Under the pieces are notes generated by a model. It was not told where the DNA came from. It was given only the letters and a program-made list of their open reading frames with translations, and made no database searches. From Mikania micrantha (lineage: Eukaryota > Streptophyta > Magnoliopsida > Asterales > Asteraceae): a stretch of DNA of 64,000 nt. Of the stretch, positions 45,431 to 56,062 are shown in pieces. The stretch lies in NCBI GenBank assembly GCA_009363875.1, contig CM018692.1, positions 89,804,137-89,868,136 of the forward strand. Reading direction: 5' to 3'. The translations under genes were made by a program, and so were the position numbers. Within the stretch, counting starts at the first letter, position 1. Each line of letters begins with the position of its first letter.

Positions 45431-46404
45431 TCTACAAACTCGAAACTTAAACATCACTGTGAGTTCTCATAACCCCCTTTTTAAATATTTTGCTTTTAAA
45501 CTCGGGGGTGAAACATATATACCAAAATAAATCTGATTTTGATAACAAGTGTGGAACCGGGATTATTATTGAGACATTATTATTGAGATGTATAGTGAAT
45601 ATGGGATGATATACTTTGGGTGAGTCATTGTTGACTGAGTTGACTTCGGTCCTCCGCGATGATTGAATTGTTATTGGTTGCGTTGACTTCGGTTCTCCGC
45701 GGTAATTCCACTGTTGATTGAGTCGACTTCGGCCCTCCGTTGTGCACATTATTAATAGATAAGCATATTAGGAATATCGTTGATTGAGCTGACTGCGGTC
45801 CTCCGTAATGATTCCATCGTTGATTGAGTTGACTGAAGTACTCCGCGGTATATTATATTGAGATTATAATGATGATTATTGGATTTGTTGATTTGATATG
45901 ATTTCATAATATCAATTGGATGATTGCTTGAGATTATTTGGATTATTTGAATTATTTAACTTGGTGTGTTTGTTGAGAATATACAGATTGGGGTTACATT
46001 ACACGTTCACACGTGTAATTGAAAAAACTTTTGCAAACATTTTTAAAGAATATAAAACTTATGATAACTCAACAACTACTCACGTAGTTGACACTTGATT
46101 TTCTACATGCTTCAGGGAACGAGGAGAAGCAGGTAGAGCAGGGTCGCTCTACATATTTTGGACTCCGTCACATAGGATCTCGGGCATAGCTAAATTAACT
46201 GGACCAATAATGATTAGGATTTAGTTAATTTAGCTATATATTTTGAGAAATCATTGTGTTGAATCATGATGACCATGATTTTTGTGTAATTACTTTAATT
46301 GATTAAATGTTATGTGATGATACCATAGATGCCAATGAGCTTGTGAACAATTTACACATCCCTCGTGGCATCCTCATGTTTCCACCATCGATCGGGGTGT
46401 TACA
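45431..46404 (+). mobile_element. 3' part of an E1-like gypsy LTR (E2)
   Basis: GTGAGTTCTCATAACCCCC (about 45460), the TTTTAAACTCGGGGGTGAAAC phrase, GTTGACTTCGG...TCCGCG repeats (45620-45850), the hairpin CAACTAC/GTAGTTG (46073-46090), TTCAGGGAACGAGG and the end CGATCGGGGTGTTACA all parallel the solo LTR at 5092-8392. The 5' part is missing or unrecognisable. Confidence 0.75.
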
Positions 46405-46776
46405 AATTGGTCTCGTGGCATACAAACTAAAGTTACCTAGAGAACTCATGGGTGTACATGACTTATTTCATGTATCAAATCTGAAGAAGTGTTTAGTCGA
46501 TGAGTAGTTGGTAATAACGATAGGAGAAGTTCAAATCAACGAACAGCTACATTTCGTCGAAGAACCGGTGGAGATTATGAAGCTAGAAGCTAAAAATTTG
46601 AAGATGATCCGCATTACGATAGTTCGGGTACGATGTAACTCCAAACGCGAACTGGAATAAACTTGGGAACGGGAGGACCAAACGAAGAAAAAGTACCCCC
46701 ACCTGTTTACTTAGGTAGTCAAGTCCCTACGACTCAACGCAAATTTCGGGATGAAATTTCTTCAAATAGGGGAGAC
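46405..46776 (+). pseudogene. Gypsy integrase tail / chromodomain remnant fused to a primer site
   Basis: After the LTR end only AATTGGT of a primer site remains, and then coding for the integrase tail starts (VAYKLKLPRELMGVHDLFHVSNLKKCL), with a stop at 46506 and decayed chromodomain codons up to about 46710. ATTGGT (46406-46411) is present at both parental sites, so a deletion through this 6-bp match removed gag, RT, RNase H and most of integrase. AAATTTCG/TGAAATTT hairpin (46741-46759, one G-U pair) and an AAATAGGGGAGAC polypurine tract follow. Confidence 0.8.
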
Positions 46777-46929
46777 TGTGACAACTGGTACCTGTGAGGT
46801 AATTCACGAATATATCTAATATCTTAATAGAACCTTCGCACAACTAGAAACAAAATTATAAAAAACGATAATCACCGGGAAACGAACATCGACACCTTAG
46901 AAAGATTAAAGGGACATCAGATTTGGAGC

Positions 46930-46961
46930 ATATCTTAATGGGTGACGATCCATGAAGATAT
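46930..46961 (+). other. GTGACGAT-loop hairpin, E3 first copy
   Basis: ATATCTTAATGG (46930-46941) and CCATGAAGATAT (46950-46961) form a 12-position stem with one mismatch around the exact loop. Confidence 0.65.
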
Positions 46962-47028
46962 ATTCCTGAAATGATGCCCTTTCTTACCTAAAATCCCATG
47001 TAAACAACTAGAAGATGAAATGAATGTT

Positions 47029-47059
47029 GTATTGCATGGGTGACAATTCATGCAAATAC
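47029..47059 (+). other. GTGACAAT-loop hairpin, E3 second copy
   Basis: GTATTGCATGG (47029-47039) pairs with TCATGCAAATAC (47048-47059) with one bulge and one G-U pair. The loop differs by one base. Confidence 0.6.
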
Positions 47060-48626
47060 ATACACGAGTTAACTGGTTTAAAATAACGTTAACTAAATAA
47101 ATGCATTACAAACAAATTATTAACTAGACATTAATTTTCAAGCTTGATAGTCATTCGAAAGAATGAACGTCCTCAATCGTACGAATGGGATAAAGAATTC
47201 AAAATCAACAACCAGAACATCTATTCGTATGATCGAGAGTCATTCGTACGAATATCAGATTCATACGACAGAACAGTTATATAAATCACACTTCAACAAA
47301 TTTTCACTATTTTCTTTGAAAAAAAAACCCACCACCAACACCCTCTTGGCGAAACCTCGTTTCTACAGTCGGTTGAAGCAGGAAACCCACCATTCGCAAT
47401 CGCAAACCTCACCGGAATCATCGTCATAATCACCAACTCCATCATTCTCACCTTTTCACCATAACCACACACTCATCCATGAAAACCGATACTCTCAATA
47501 AGAATTTTGACAAAACAAACACACCAACAGCTTCCCTATCACTTTTAGAAGCTTTGAGAGTCCGAAACACCATCAATGTGCCAATAATCAGGAAAACCCA
47601 TTTTTCAAGCGAGTTGCAGGAGAATGAGGTATCAAAGTAACCCATTCGTACGAATGAAGAAGCCATTCATAAGAATGAATTTTTCCATTCGCCGGAGACA
47701 CTCACACGAATGAAGGTCGTACGAAAGAACAGGGGAATGGCTAGAGCCATTCATGAGACTTGATTCACACAGACACAGTTCATTCGTGTCAACGCGTCAT
47801 TCGTCCCGACAGTTCTCCAAAATGACTAAGTGTTGGTCACTCTAACCCTACAATCGGAAACGATAGGGCCGACCACTAGTCAAATCTTTTGAAACTAACT
47901 ATACAAAAAATAATACAAATACACATCCATGAAAACTATCAAAATGATTACATTTATAAAATTCCACTCAAAAGTATTAAACAGAACCGTAGGTGCACAA
48001 TCAAGAAGTGTCTTTGAGCGATTGTTCGGACAACAGCAAAGAATTAAAGGATAGGTGAGTTCATAGCCCCGCTTATGAAATACCTTTCTAAACCTTTTTG
48101 GGGCTTAGAGAGTGCAAATATTTACCAAAATAATAGTCAGATTTGATTTTGGATACTTTTTAATTAAGTAGATTTGAAAATATTATGGGTAACAACTTTA
48201 TACATCTAACCAATAAGAGAGTGTCTGTTTTGCATATTCACATAGGCATGTGAACTTCATTATTACATACATATCAGTAAGACCCTTCAGTTGACAGGTT
48301 TCAACTGATGGTAATGTAGATAGTACTATTAGTTTGACGAGCTTCTGGCGCCGAGGTCGGTACGTTACGCTAACAAGACAACTTCATCATCATTGGGAAT
48401 ACGTCAGTGTGACCTAATCAACAAGGGCAGCTCAACGTTAGGCTTGGTAAATGATCATGTGCGTGATAGAATATATAGACACCCTTAAGAGAACAGCCAC
48501 AATTGAAATGAGTTGAACTGTATACTAGGAATGGATTAAAGGATTCAGAGAGAAATCGATGTTCAAGGAAAAAAGGTGTAGTGTAGATGCATAGATGTTC
48601 CAATTCTTGTTAGGTATACTATCGTG

Positions 48627-48707
48627 AATCACCTAAGGCGTGGTGCGCCAGCGGCTGAGCCTCGTACTCTACGTATGCCATATATATATGACCTTTGATG
48701 GTTTGGG
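48627..48707 (+). promoter_or_regulatory. M1 module in E3
   Basis: AATCACCTAAGG (48627-48638) pairs with CCTTTGATGGTTT (from 48692) in 10 of 12 positions. The core is CGTGGTGCGCCAGCGGCTGAG ... ACGTATGCCATATATATATG, broken here after 20 bases: it starts CGTGGTGCGCC and keeps GCGGCTG. Confidence 0.5.
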
Positions 48708-48971
48708 AAAGTATATGTAATAAAGTGAAATTGATGCTTATACAGTAGACCAATTGACATGGATCTTTTTACTATTTTCAAGATTTTATATTTGTTATAA
48801 AACTATGAACTCACCAACATATATGTTGACTTCATTTTACATGCTTCTCAGGGAACGAAAAATTATAATTAAAGTTCCAGCTAGGAAGAATAGAATGCAT
48901 GTTGGAGTTCAGGATAGTGAACCTAGTTCGTTGTGAAAAATTGGAAGACCTTTTATTAGAAGACCTAGAAT

Positions 48972-48976
48972 TGAAT
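48972..48976. repeat. Left target-site duplication TGAAT of E4
   Basis: Matches 58207-58211. The host LTR is continuous when the insert and one copy are removed. Confidence 0.92.
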
Positions 48977-51611
48977 TGTGACACCCGGCAATTTCTGGTA
49001 AATTCAAACCCTTACAACTTTACATTTCACATTCATACTCGTTGCATTTCATTTAATTATGGTTAATTAGATGAACTGCAACAAACACAAACACAAAACA
49101 ATAATTCGAAAAATTATTAAATTGTGCATTACACGTTGATTAGGATTAATCAAGCGTGCAAACATTTCGTAAAACACAAACACAAACTATCCAAGATAAT
49201 CCGAAGAATTATCGAAACACACATACGAGTCTCACGAACATTGGTAATCAAACAACGTATGTGTTATTATGTGATTATGGGTTAAACATGCATTAGGTGT
49301 TTAGGATAAACGTTAGGAATCGATCACGAGCGAAATCGAATCATCGAAATCAAGAAAACATGAAAATGGATCCATCGCGGTACGCGAAGCAAACCGGGAG
49401 TCGAGACTCCCGAATCCCATCGCGATACGCGAAGAAGAATTCTGATCGGCCTTCGCGGTACGCGAAGGCCATGCAGATCAAATTTTTAATAAAATCAATC
49501 CCATTCACTTCCTATCCGATCTTTAACCATTTTCCTCAAACAACCTCGTTTATACTCGACCAAAACCCATCTGAAATCGAGCTTCAACCTCTGAAATCAT
49601 CATTGGGATCACCTTGGAGCATATTGAAGCTCAAAGGGAGTTCTTGGAGGCGATCAACAAGCAAGAAATCCCATCTCAGCCACTTGTGGAACCTTCAGCA
49701 GCTATTCTAGCTTGAATCTTAGCATCTAAGGTAGTTTTACTCGCTTAATAGTTGTTAGATCGTACATGCAATGGGTAAAAACCCACATGCAACTCCATAC
49801 GGTTATTGTGCAGAAAATTGTTGGTGATTTGATGTATTAGTTGATTTAGATTACTGATTTTAAAGTCTAAGAATGTTAGATTTGAGTTTGGTTGAGTTCT
49901 TGGTTGATTTGGTGATGATTTAGGCAAACTTGCCATAAAAGGAAACTTTTATGTGTATGTATTAGATTTGAAATGATCTAGACATGTTAGACATGTCTAG
50001 ATGTTGTTAAATGTATATTGGAGGGTTTAGAAACACATTTGGACATTTGATTTTGTCAAAAACATGGTTTTGTAGAAACCTACTATTTATGGAAACTTTT
50101 AAAAAACAAAAGAGGGCTTTTGATGTTTTAAGATGTTTTGAGGATTTGTAATCATCGAATATGTTTCGAAATGGTTTATAACATATTTGGAAACTTCAAT
50201 TTGTGAAAACGAGCTTTTAAACGAGTACTTTCCAAATAAAGAAACTTTATTTGGGCAAAATGGCATAAATGGCGATTTATGCGCAAACGATGTGTTTTAA
50301 GTATTTAAACGTGTTTTTACAATCATACTAGAGTGATTTGCTTTATGAAATAGGATTTCATAACTATACTTTCCAAAAATAGAAACTTTCTAAATATAGA
50401 AAGTTTCCCCGAACCAGAAACGTTACAATTTTCAAAACACGACTTTTGTGAAAACATCATGTTTAGGAATGCGTGTGGTGTCTTATTTGCATTAAGACCC
50501 ATAAACACAACAAAGGTGTCACCAATGATTCGTCAAGTCAACACAAGTCAACACACACACACTCGGTTGAGCACACCGACCCTTGGAGTTGTATGGATTA
50601 CAACACACCACAAAACGCATACTCACACCCATATGGTTATAGGTGCATACTAGCAGGTGCTAGCATTCGCAGACACGAACACTCACACACCGGAACTGCA
50701 TTATCAGGTGAGTTCACGGCTCTTTTTACATTTTCTACCTTTGGGGGAGAAAACATTGCATACAACTGTTTTTGAACAACATACAAAAATTTTTGGTTAC
50801 ATTTGTACATGCTAATATCGTATATGCATATGTGTGGCATTCATCCACAAAACTGATAAGTCCTCATTAAACACACCTCGAACCGTTAATAGCGTGTTGC
50901 GCTTAACGTGGTAATTCTGAATAGTACTATTTGGGACTGACAAGCCCCACTGTTGAGCGCCGTATGGCCATCCCGACCGGAGGTTGGAACAGTGCATAAT
51001 TGACCGAAACAACATTGCCATATCTTGGATGGATATGGCGGGAGGCAGCATGTTAGCTTCGGTTGCAAACCCACATATGGTATAACTCATATTGACTAGG
51101 TATCAATGGATATTGCATGGTAATATATGTAAATTTGCAAAACTCTTACTTTAAACATTTTGATGTTTACTGCTGAATATAAACCTGTGCTCTCACCAAC
51201 CTTTGTGTTGACCTTTTACTCGCATGTTTTCTCAGGTAACTAAGGCATGTGCACGAGGAATCTAGGATGCTAGGATGGAGTCCATGCATCTACTATAATG
51301 TCTTAGTCTATTAAACATTTGATATCATTTGGTTATGTTACTTTATGTATTGTTAAACAACTTAAACCGCTTCCGCAACTAATACTCTGTGATGTTTTGA
51401 ACACTGTTTTATCAACGCTTCCGCAGTTTATGAATTGAATCTGTTTTCATTCCTACAATTCTGATTTTACAAAACTGTTTTATCCAAGTTATTGGATGTA
51501 CGTATGAAACCAGACATGTAGGTCTCAAAACTGAGTGACCGGAGACTGCGATCCTGCCCGATCAGTCGCATCGTGCCCCGTCCCGCAGGCCGGGAAGGCC
51601 GGGGTGCGACA
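48977..51611 (+). mobile_element. E4 5' LTR, 2635 bp
   Basis: It starts TGTGACACCCGGCAATTTC and ends GGGGTGCGACA. It holds CG-rich palindromes (49398-49470), donor-like CAG/GTGAGTTC (50708), a divergent M1-like module (51015-51085) and CACCAACC...GTTGACC plus CTCAGG (51193-51236). Confidence 0.9.
51015..51085 (+). promoter_or_regulatory. Divergent M1-like module in E4 5' LTR
   Basis: ATGGCGGGAGGCAGCATGTT, then AGCTTCGG and CCCACATATGG, keep M1 word order. The enclosing stem is uncertain. It is absent from the 3' LTR by deletion. Confidence 0.3.
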
Positions 51612-51632
51612 GATTGGTATCATAGACTCCGG
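51612..51632 (+). other. Primer-binding site of E4
   Basis: GATTGGTATCATAGACTCCGG follows the LTR in two steps: TTGGTATCA is the usual primer match, the rest (TAGACTCC) departs from the common CAGAGCC. Confidence 0.7.
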
Positions 51633-52001
51633 TTCTTGCGAATTAGGTTTGCATTTAGTGAACTTAGTCTATAACCACTAGTCTCCACACAACACATAGT
51701 GCTTAGTATTAGTACTACTTGCATACATTATCGCACATACACCCAATAAGCACAATCTAGATATGACGTCATTGTCATCACCATCTATGCTCGCATTCAA
51801 CCAAAAGGAGCAGATTGTTCCTACACCTTCATTTTCAAGACTACCGGTAGCAGCTGAGTTACCGAAGCAAACACCAACTATCACCTGAAGACAACACATC
51901 TGAGCCATCGCAGGAGGAGCAGCCGGTACCCATATGCTACATCACCGATGCTCGAATCGAAGAGGCGACGACAAGAGCTGATCAGGGATGCAATCAAACA
52001 A

Positions 52002-52112
52002 GTCAAGGGATGAAATAGGCCCTATGGCTCATTACGACAAGTCAAGGGATGAAATAGGCCCTATGGCTCATTACAAAAAGTCCAGTGATTAAATAGGCCC
52101 TGTGGCTCAACC
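52002..52112 (+). repeat. 39-bp tandem repeat, three copies, in E4 leader
   Basis: Units begin GTCAAGGGATGAAATAGGCC at 52002 and 52041 and GTCCAGTGATTAAATAGGCC at 52080. The period equals 13 codons. The third copy is the most diverged. Confidence 0.85.
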
Positions 52113-52599
52113 TTGATTAGAAAAACACTGATTCTCTTTCCAACTCCTAAACAACATTTTTGTAGCCTTTGGGTACTTCTACATATACTGCTTGCAAGAA
52201 CCATATGAGGAGATTTCAAACTCAACTCCTTGTCACTCATGGAATATCACCGAACGAACATTGTTGCTCGAGTTAAGAAGAACTAAAGTGACCATGCGGA
52301 GAGATTTCGTTACGGGTGCATAAGAAACTCCTTGACTGCTAGGTGGTCATCCACAAGCAGCTATACTAACACTCACACAATGAGTGTCTCAACACCAAGT
52401 GACTTAAGAAAAACACGCTCAAGCCAGATAGCTATCCTTATAGGATCTACGCAAGACCCTATAATATCATTCAACTCGCGTAACTATCCCAAGTAATAGA
52501 TTGGATAGGCTACTCAGCCATACCTCATATGACTCATGTTTGACTCTTGATGTCAGGAATAAACTCTGAATCCAGTAAAACCGAATAGCTCGAAGTAGG

Positions 52600-53340
52600 A
52601 GGAACTAGAATTCCTATGTAAGGTAAATTGACGATCATGGTGCGCAACATAATTGTGAATTTACAGATACGCATGAATTCTGGCAAATTCTATTGTGAGC
52701 CGGTTTTTGAAAACACATACATTGATATTCGCTTATCCCTCACTCGGATGGTTGCAACGGAAATCAAGCAACGTATCAAGATTTCAACACAACATTCATC
52801 AAATTTCCAACTATAGTTTGGAATACCATATATCCATGAAAAACCTTATATTGCGACTACACACTTATCATGAAGCAACGTATCAGGACCCTGACAAGGA
52901 TCCTGAGGAGGACCCCATGGGGGAGTCACCCGACAGTGCATCACCCATACTAAACCCACATGAGCCTAAGAGGCAGTGTCTAGAATCAGATGACTCGCTT
53001 GATTTACTCGGGATCTGGCCTGGGCAGATAACCCGCATAGAGTGTCTCGCAAAGGAGCCGAGACATACAAATACCCAACATGCAGAACTTGGTAGACGAG
53101 TCAACAAGAATGGATAGGGATATGACCCAGTTAATTACACTATCTTAGGCAGCCGAAGATCAAGCTGTCAATGTTAAAGCTAGAATCGAAGAGCTTGAAA
53201 ACAGGGTCGTCGATCCAGTTCCAGGAGAAACTGACACTGAGTAAGAGGAACCAGCGGCGGATGCTGATTCTGATTCCACTATCGATAATGCCTTCGATTA
53301 ACTTAGCATAGAGCTGGTAGAGACGGGTTGTGTCTCTGTA
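52600..53340 (+). pseudogene. Unrecognised leader reading frame of E4, broken
   Basis: Upstream of gag lies a protein-like stretch that I cannot assign. The open piece 52695-53117 has an acidic Pro-rich segment (DPDKDPEEDPMGES) and LDLLGIWPGQ. After a frame break, codons near 53100-53250 give a heptad-like segment (ARIEELENRVV) and a further acidic tail. Such extra frames before gag are known in some plant gypsy lineages, but no named family is claimed. Stops make it non-functional. Confidence 0.35.
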
Positions 53341-53534
53341 CTCGAAATTTTGAAATCTTAGTGTCTTGGGTATTAAATGAATTGTAACCAGTACAACTTA
53401 TTATATATCAAGACTAATATCTGTTATTGAAAATCTTGTCTATGCCAATCAATACATGTTTTCCTTTTATATTAATCATGCGCTACATAAGTCATTAGAC
53501 CTACACTAACGCTTATTCTCACTAGGAAGAAATC

Positions 53535-55028
53535 ATGGCTGGAAGACGCGGAGGACGCAAGAACGCGGGAGGACGTGGAAACATTAAGCTCACCGACACG
53601 AAACTGAACGCACTAATCAGTGAACGAGTTGAGGAGGAAATCGTTGCACGTAAAGCTGGACGTAACCAAGATCAACTGACCCAAGAGACAATAATCCACC
53701 CCACTGCACATTCTAAGCATTCTTAGGCTGCAAACCACATTCTTTCAATGGTACGGGGGGTGCTGCCGGTCTCCTCCGATGGACTGAGAAATTGGAATCA
53801 GCTTTCATCATGAGCAATTGTAGGGTTAATGATCGCGTGAAGTACGCAACAGGAACATTAGAGGGAGCAGCCCTCACTTGGTGGGACACAAATGTTCAAA
53901 CCATAGGACGAGAAACATCTAATGCTATACCTTGGGAAGAATTCAAAAGAATGATGAACAACGAATATTTCCCTCATGACAAAGTTCAAAAATCGGAAAT
54001 GGAATTTCGGAACCACGGGATGATTGGTTCTGAGATCGAGGCATACACTTCTCGATCTTATGAGTTGGCACACCTGTGTCTAGAAATGGTGACCCCAGCC
54101 TACAAACATCTCGAAAGATACATTGAGGGATTGACAAAACAGGTTCGAGATATGGTACTGTTTGCTGACCCACCACCTTACGACGAGCCATATACTTAGC
54201 TCATGAACTGACCGATACAGCAGTTATTCAAGGATTATTACCTCGACGTGGCTCAGTAATCAAAACCACCGACAACAAACGCAAATGGGATAACTCTCTA
54301 AACGAAACCCCCACCCTTCAACCACCAAGAAGACGTAAGGTTTCCTATGTCGGCAAAAACCCAAAGTGCAACAACTGTGATTATCATCATTAACAAGGAC
54401 CGTGTGAAAGATACCGATGCCAACGGTGCGGAAAGCTAGGCCACGCAGCTCAGAAATGCAGGGGTGAACTAGTGACCAAAATCCCATAGCCACAACAGCA
54501 ACAATACAAAGCACCAAGAGGTTGCTTTGGATGTGGAAAGCCAGACACTTAAAGAGGGACTGCCCCCATGTGAAAAACAATGGGAACGAAGCACCGAGGA
54601 GTTGCTTCGAATGTGGAAATCCAGGGCACATCAAAAAGGACTGCCCACATCTGACGAACAACAACCATAATGAAAACAACAAAGGTCTGAAGGGACAAAC
54701 CCTCGTAATTGGGACCAAGGAAGCCAGAAATGATCCTAACCTTGCAACAGGTACGTATCTCTTAAACGATTATTACGCTTCTGAATTGTTTGATACTGGA
54801 ACTGGGAAAAGTCTTATAATTAAGCATTTTAGTAAATACTTGTCGTAACCCCAATGTCTTTAGAGGATGAATACACCGTAGAGCTAGCTGATGATAAACT
54901 GATTATAACTAAGCACATTCTAAGAGAATGCACTTTAGAGATAGCAGACCTTAGCCAGTTACACTAGGCAGTTTTGGAGGATGTAGTGGGCATGGATTGG
55001 TTGTCTAAAGACCAAGCTGATATCACTT
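53535..55028 (+). pseudogene. E4 gag-protease, frameshifted
   Basis: ATG 53535 (MAGRRGGRKNAGGRG) gives a basic N-terminus. A stop at 53724 and a shift precede the gag domain (53792-54199, LTWWDTNVQT). Three CCHC knuckles follow at about 54415-54660, the second damaged (CFGCG then a frame break before HLKRDC). Protease has FDTGTGKS where E8 has FDTGADQS, and the frame ends GMDWLSKDQAD. Several stops make it a pseudogene. Confidence 0.82.
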
Positions 55029-55924
55029 AAGTGGTCTCACGCCATGGAGTGCCAATCTCCATCATTTTAGATCAAGATGCTAGATTCACTTCCAACTTTT
55101 GGAAATCGTTGCAAAGATCGCTTAGTACGTGGTTGGATATGAGTACAGCATACCACCCACAAACCGATGGCCAGAGTGAACGTACAATACAAACTCTCGA
55201 AGGCATGCTACGAGCATGCGTACTAGACTTCGGTAACAGCTGGGAAACTCACCTATCGTTGGTGGAGTTTTCCTACAACAACAGCTATCACACCAGCATC
55301 AAGGCAACGCCTTTTGAGGCACTCTATGGCAGGAAATGCCAATCACCTATCTGTTGGGTGGAAGTGGGCGGCAGTCAGCTCACTGGCCCGGAATTTGTAC
55401 ATGGAAAAATCGAGAAGATGGTATAGACCAGAAACCGCATGGCAGCAGCTCGTGATTGTCAGAAGAGCTATGGCGACAAACGCCGAAAGCCTCTGGAATT
55501 TCAGGTAGGAGATAAAGTCCTTCTAAAAGTTTCTCCATGGAAAGGCATCATTCGTTTTGGAAAACAAGGCAAATTGAACCCACGGTATATTGGACCGTTT
55601 GAGATTCTGAAGAAAATATGGTCCAGTGGCATACCAACTCAATTTACCAACCGAATTCGTTGAAATCCGCAACGTAATTCATGTCCCTAACCTAAAGAAG
55701 TGTTTACCCGATGAGACACTTGCGGATGAGATCCAGGTGGTAGAACCAATAGAGATCATGGACCATGAGGTCAAACAACTCAAGTAGAGTCGAATCCGAT
55801 TGTCAAAGTCAGATGGAACTCGAAACGCGGACCTGAACTCACGTGGGAACGTGAAGATCAGATGATGCGCAAATATCCCCATCTCTTCAAACAGTCAACG
55901 TTGAACGCCGACAACAACGAATAA
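55029..55924 (+). pseudogene. E4 integrase core and chromodomain-like tail
   Basis: It starts in the integrase core (RHGVPISIILDQDARF). The catalytic Glu context TDGQSERT is kept, but the upstream catalytic Asp and the zinc region are absent. The frame is interrupted at 55424 and again near 55660. The tail VSNLKKCL-equivalent reads VPNLKKCL. It ends around 55924, just before the polypurine hairpin. Confidence 0.82.
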
Positions 55925-56062
55925 ATTTCGGGACGAAATTTTCTTTCAACAAGGGGATGATGTGACAACTAGAAAATTTTTGTTCCTCAGACACTCTTGC
56001 TTCTCAAACACTATCAACAACAACCAAATTTCGGGACGAAATTTCTTTCAACAAGGGGACGA
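55923..56062 (+). repeat. Duplicated hairpin / polypurine / LTR-start segment
   Basis: AAATTTCG, GGA, CGAAATTT followed by TTTCAACAAGGGGA and TGTGACA occurs at 55923-55967 and again at 56026-56069, about 103 bp apart. Only the second is followed by a full LTR. The first continues AACTAGAAAATT, a vestigial LTR start resembling E3's TGTGACAACT. Confidence 0.85.

Larger units (their letters stand above)
46777..48976 (+). mobile_element. Gypsy 3' LTR, first part (E3), interrupted
   Basis: It starts TGTGACAACTGGTACC after the polypurine tract and is cut by the element at 48977. It resumes at 58207 and ends GGGTGTGACA at 58403 (about 2.39 kb in all). It has two GTGACGAT-type hairpins, a strong TATATAAAT (47278-47286), clusters of CATTCGTACGAATG-like palindromes (47150-47250, 47640-47800), donor-like GATAG/GTGAGTTC (48055), an M1 module and CAACATA/TATGTTG plus TTCTCAGG near 48815-48852. 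Confidence 0.85.

Noticed and set aside
52695..53117. Captured host gene in E4 leader
   Set aside because: Acidic/coiled-coil composition fits leader frames of plant gypsy elements; no recognisable host domain.
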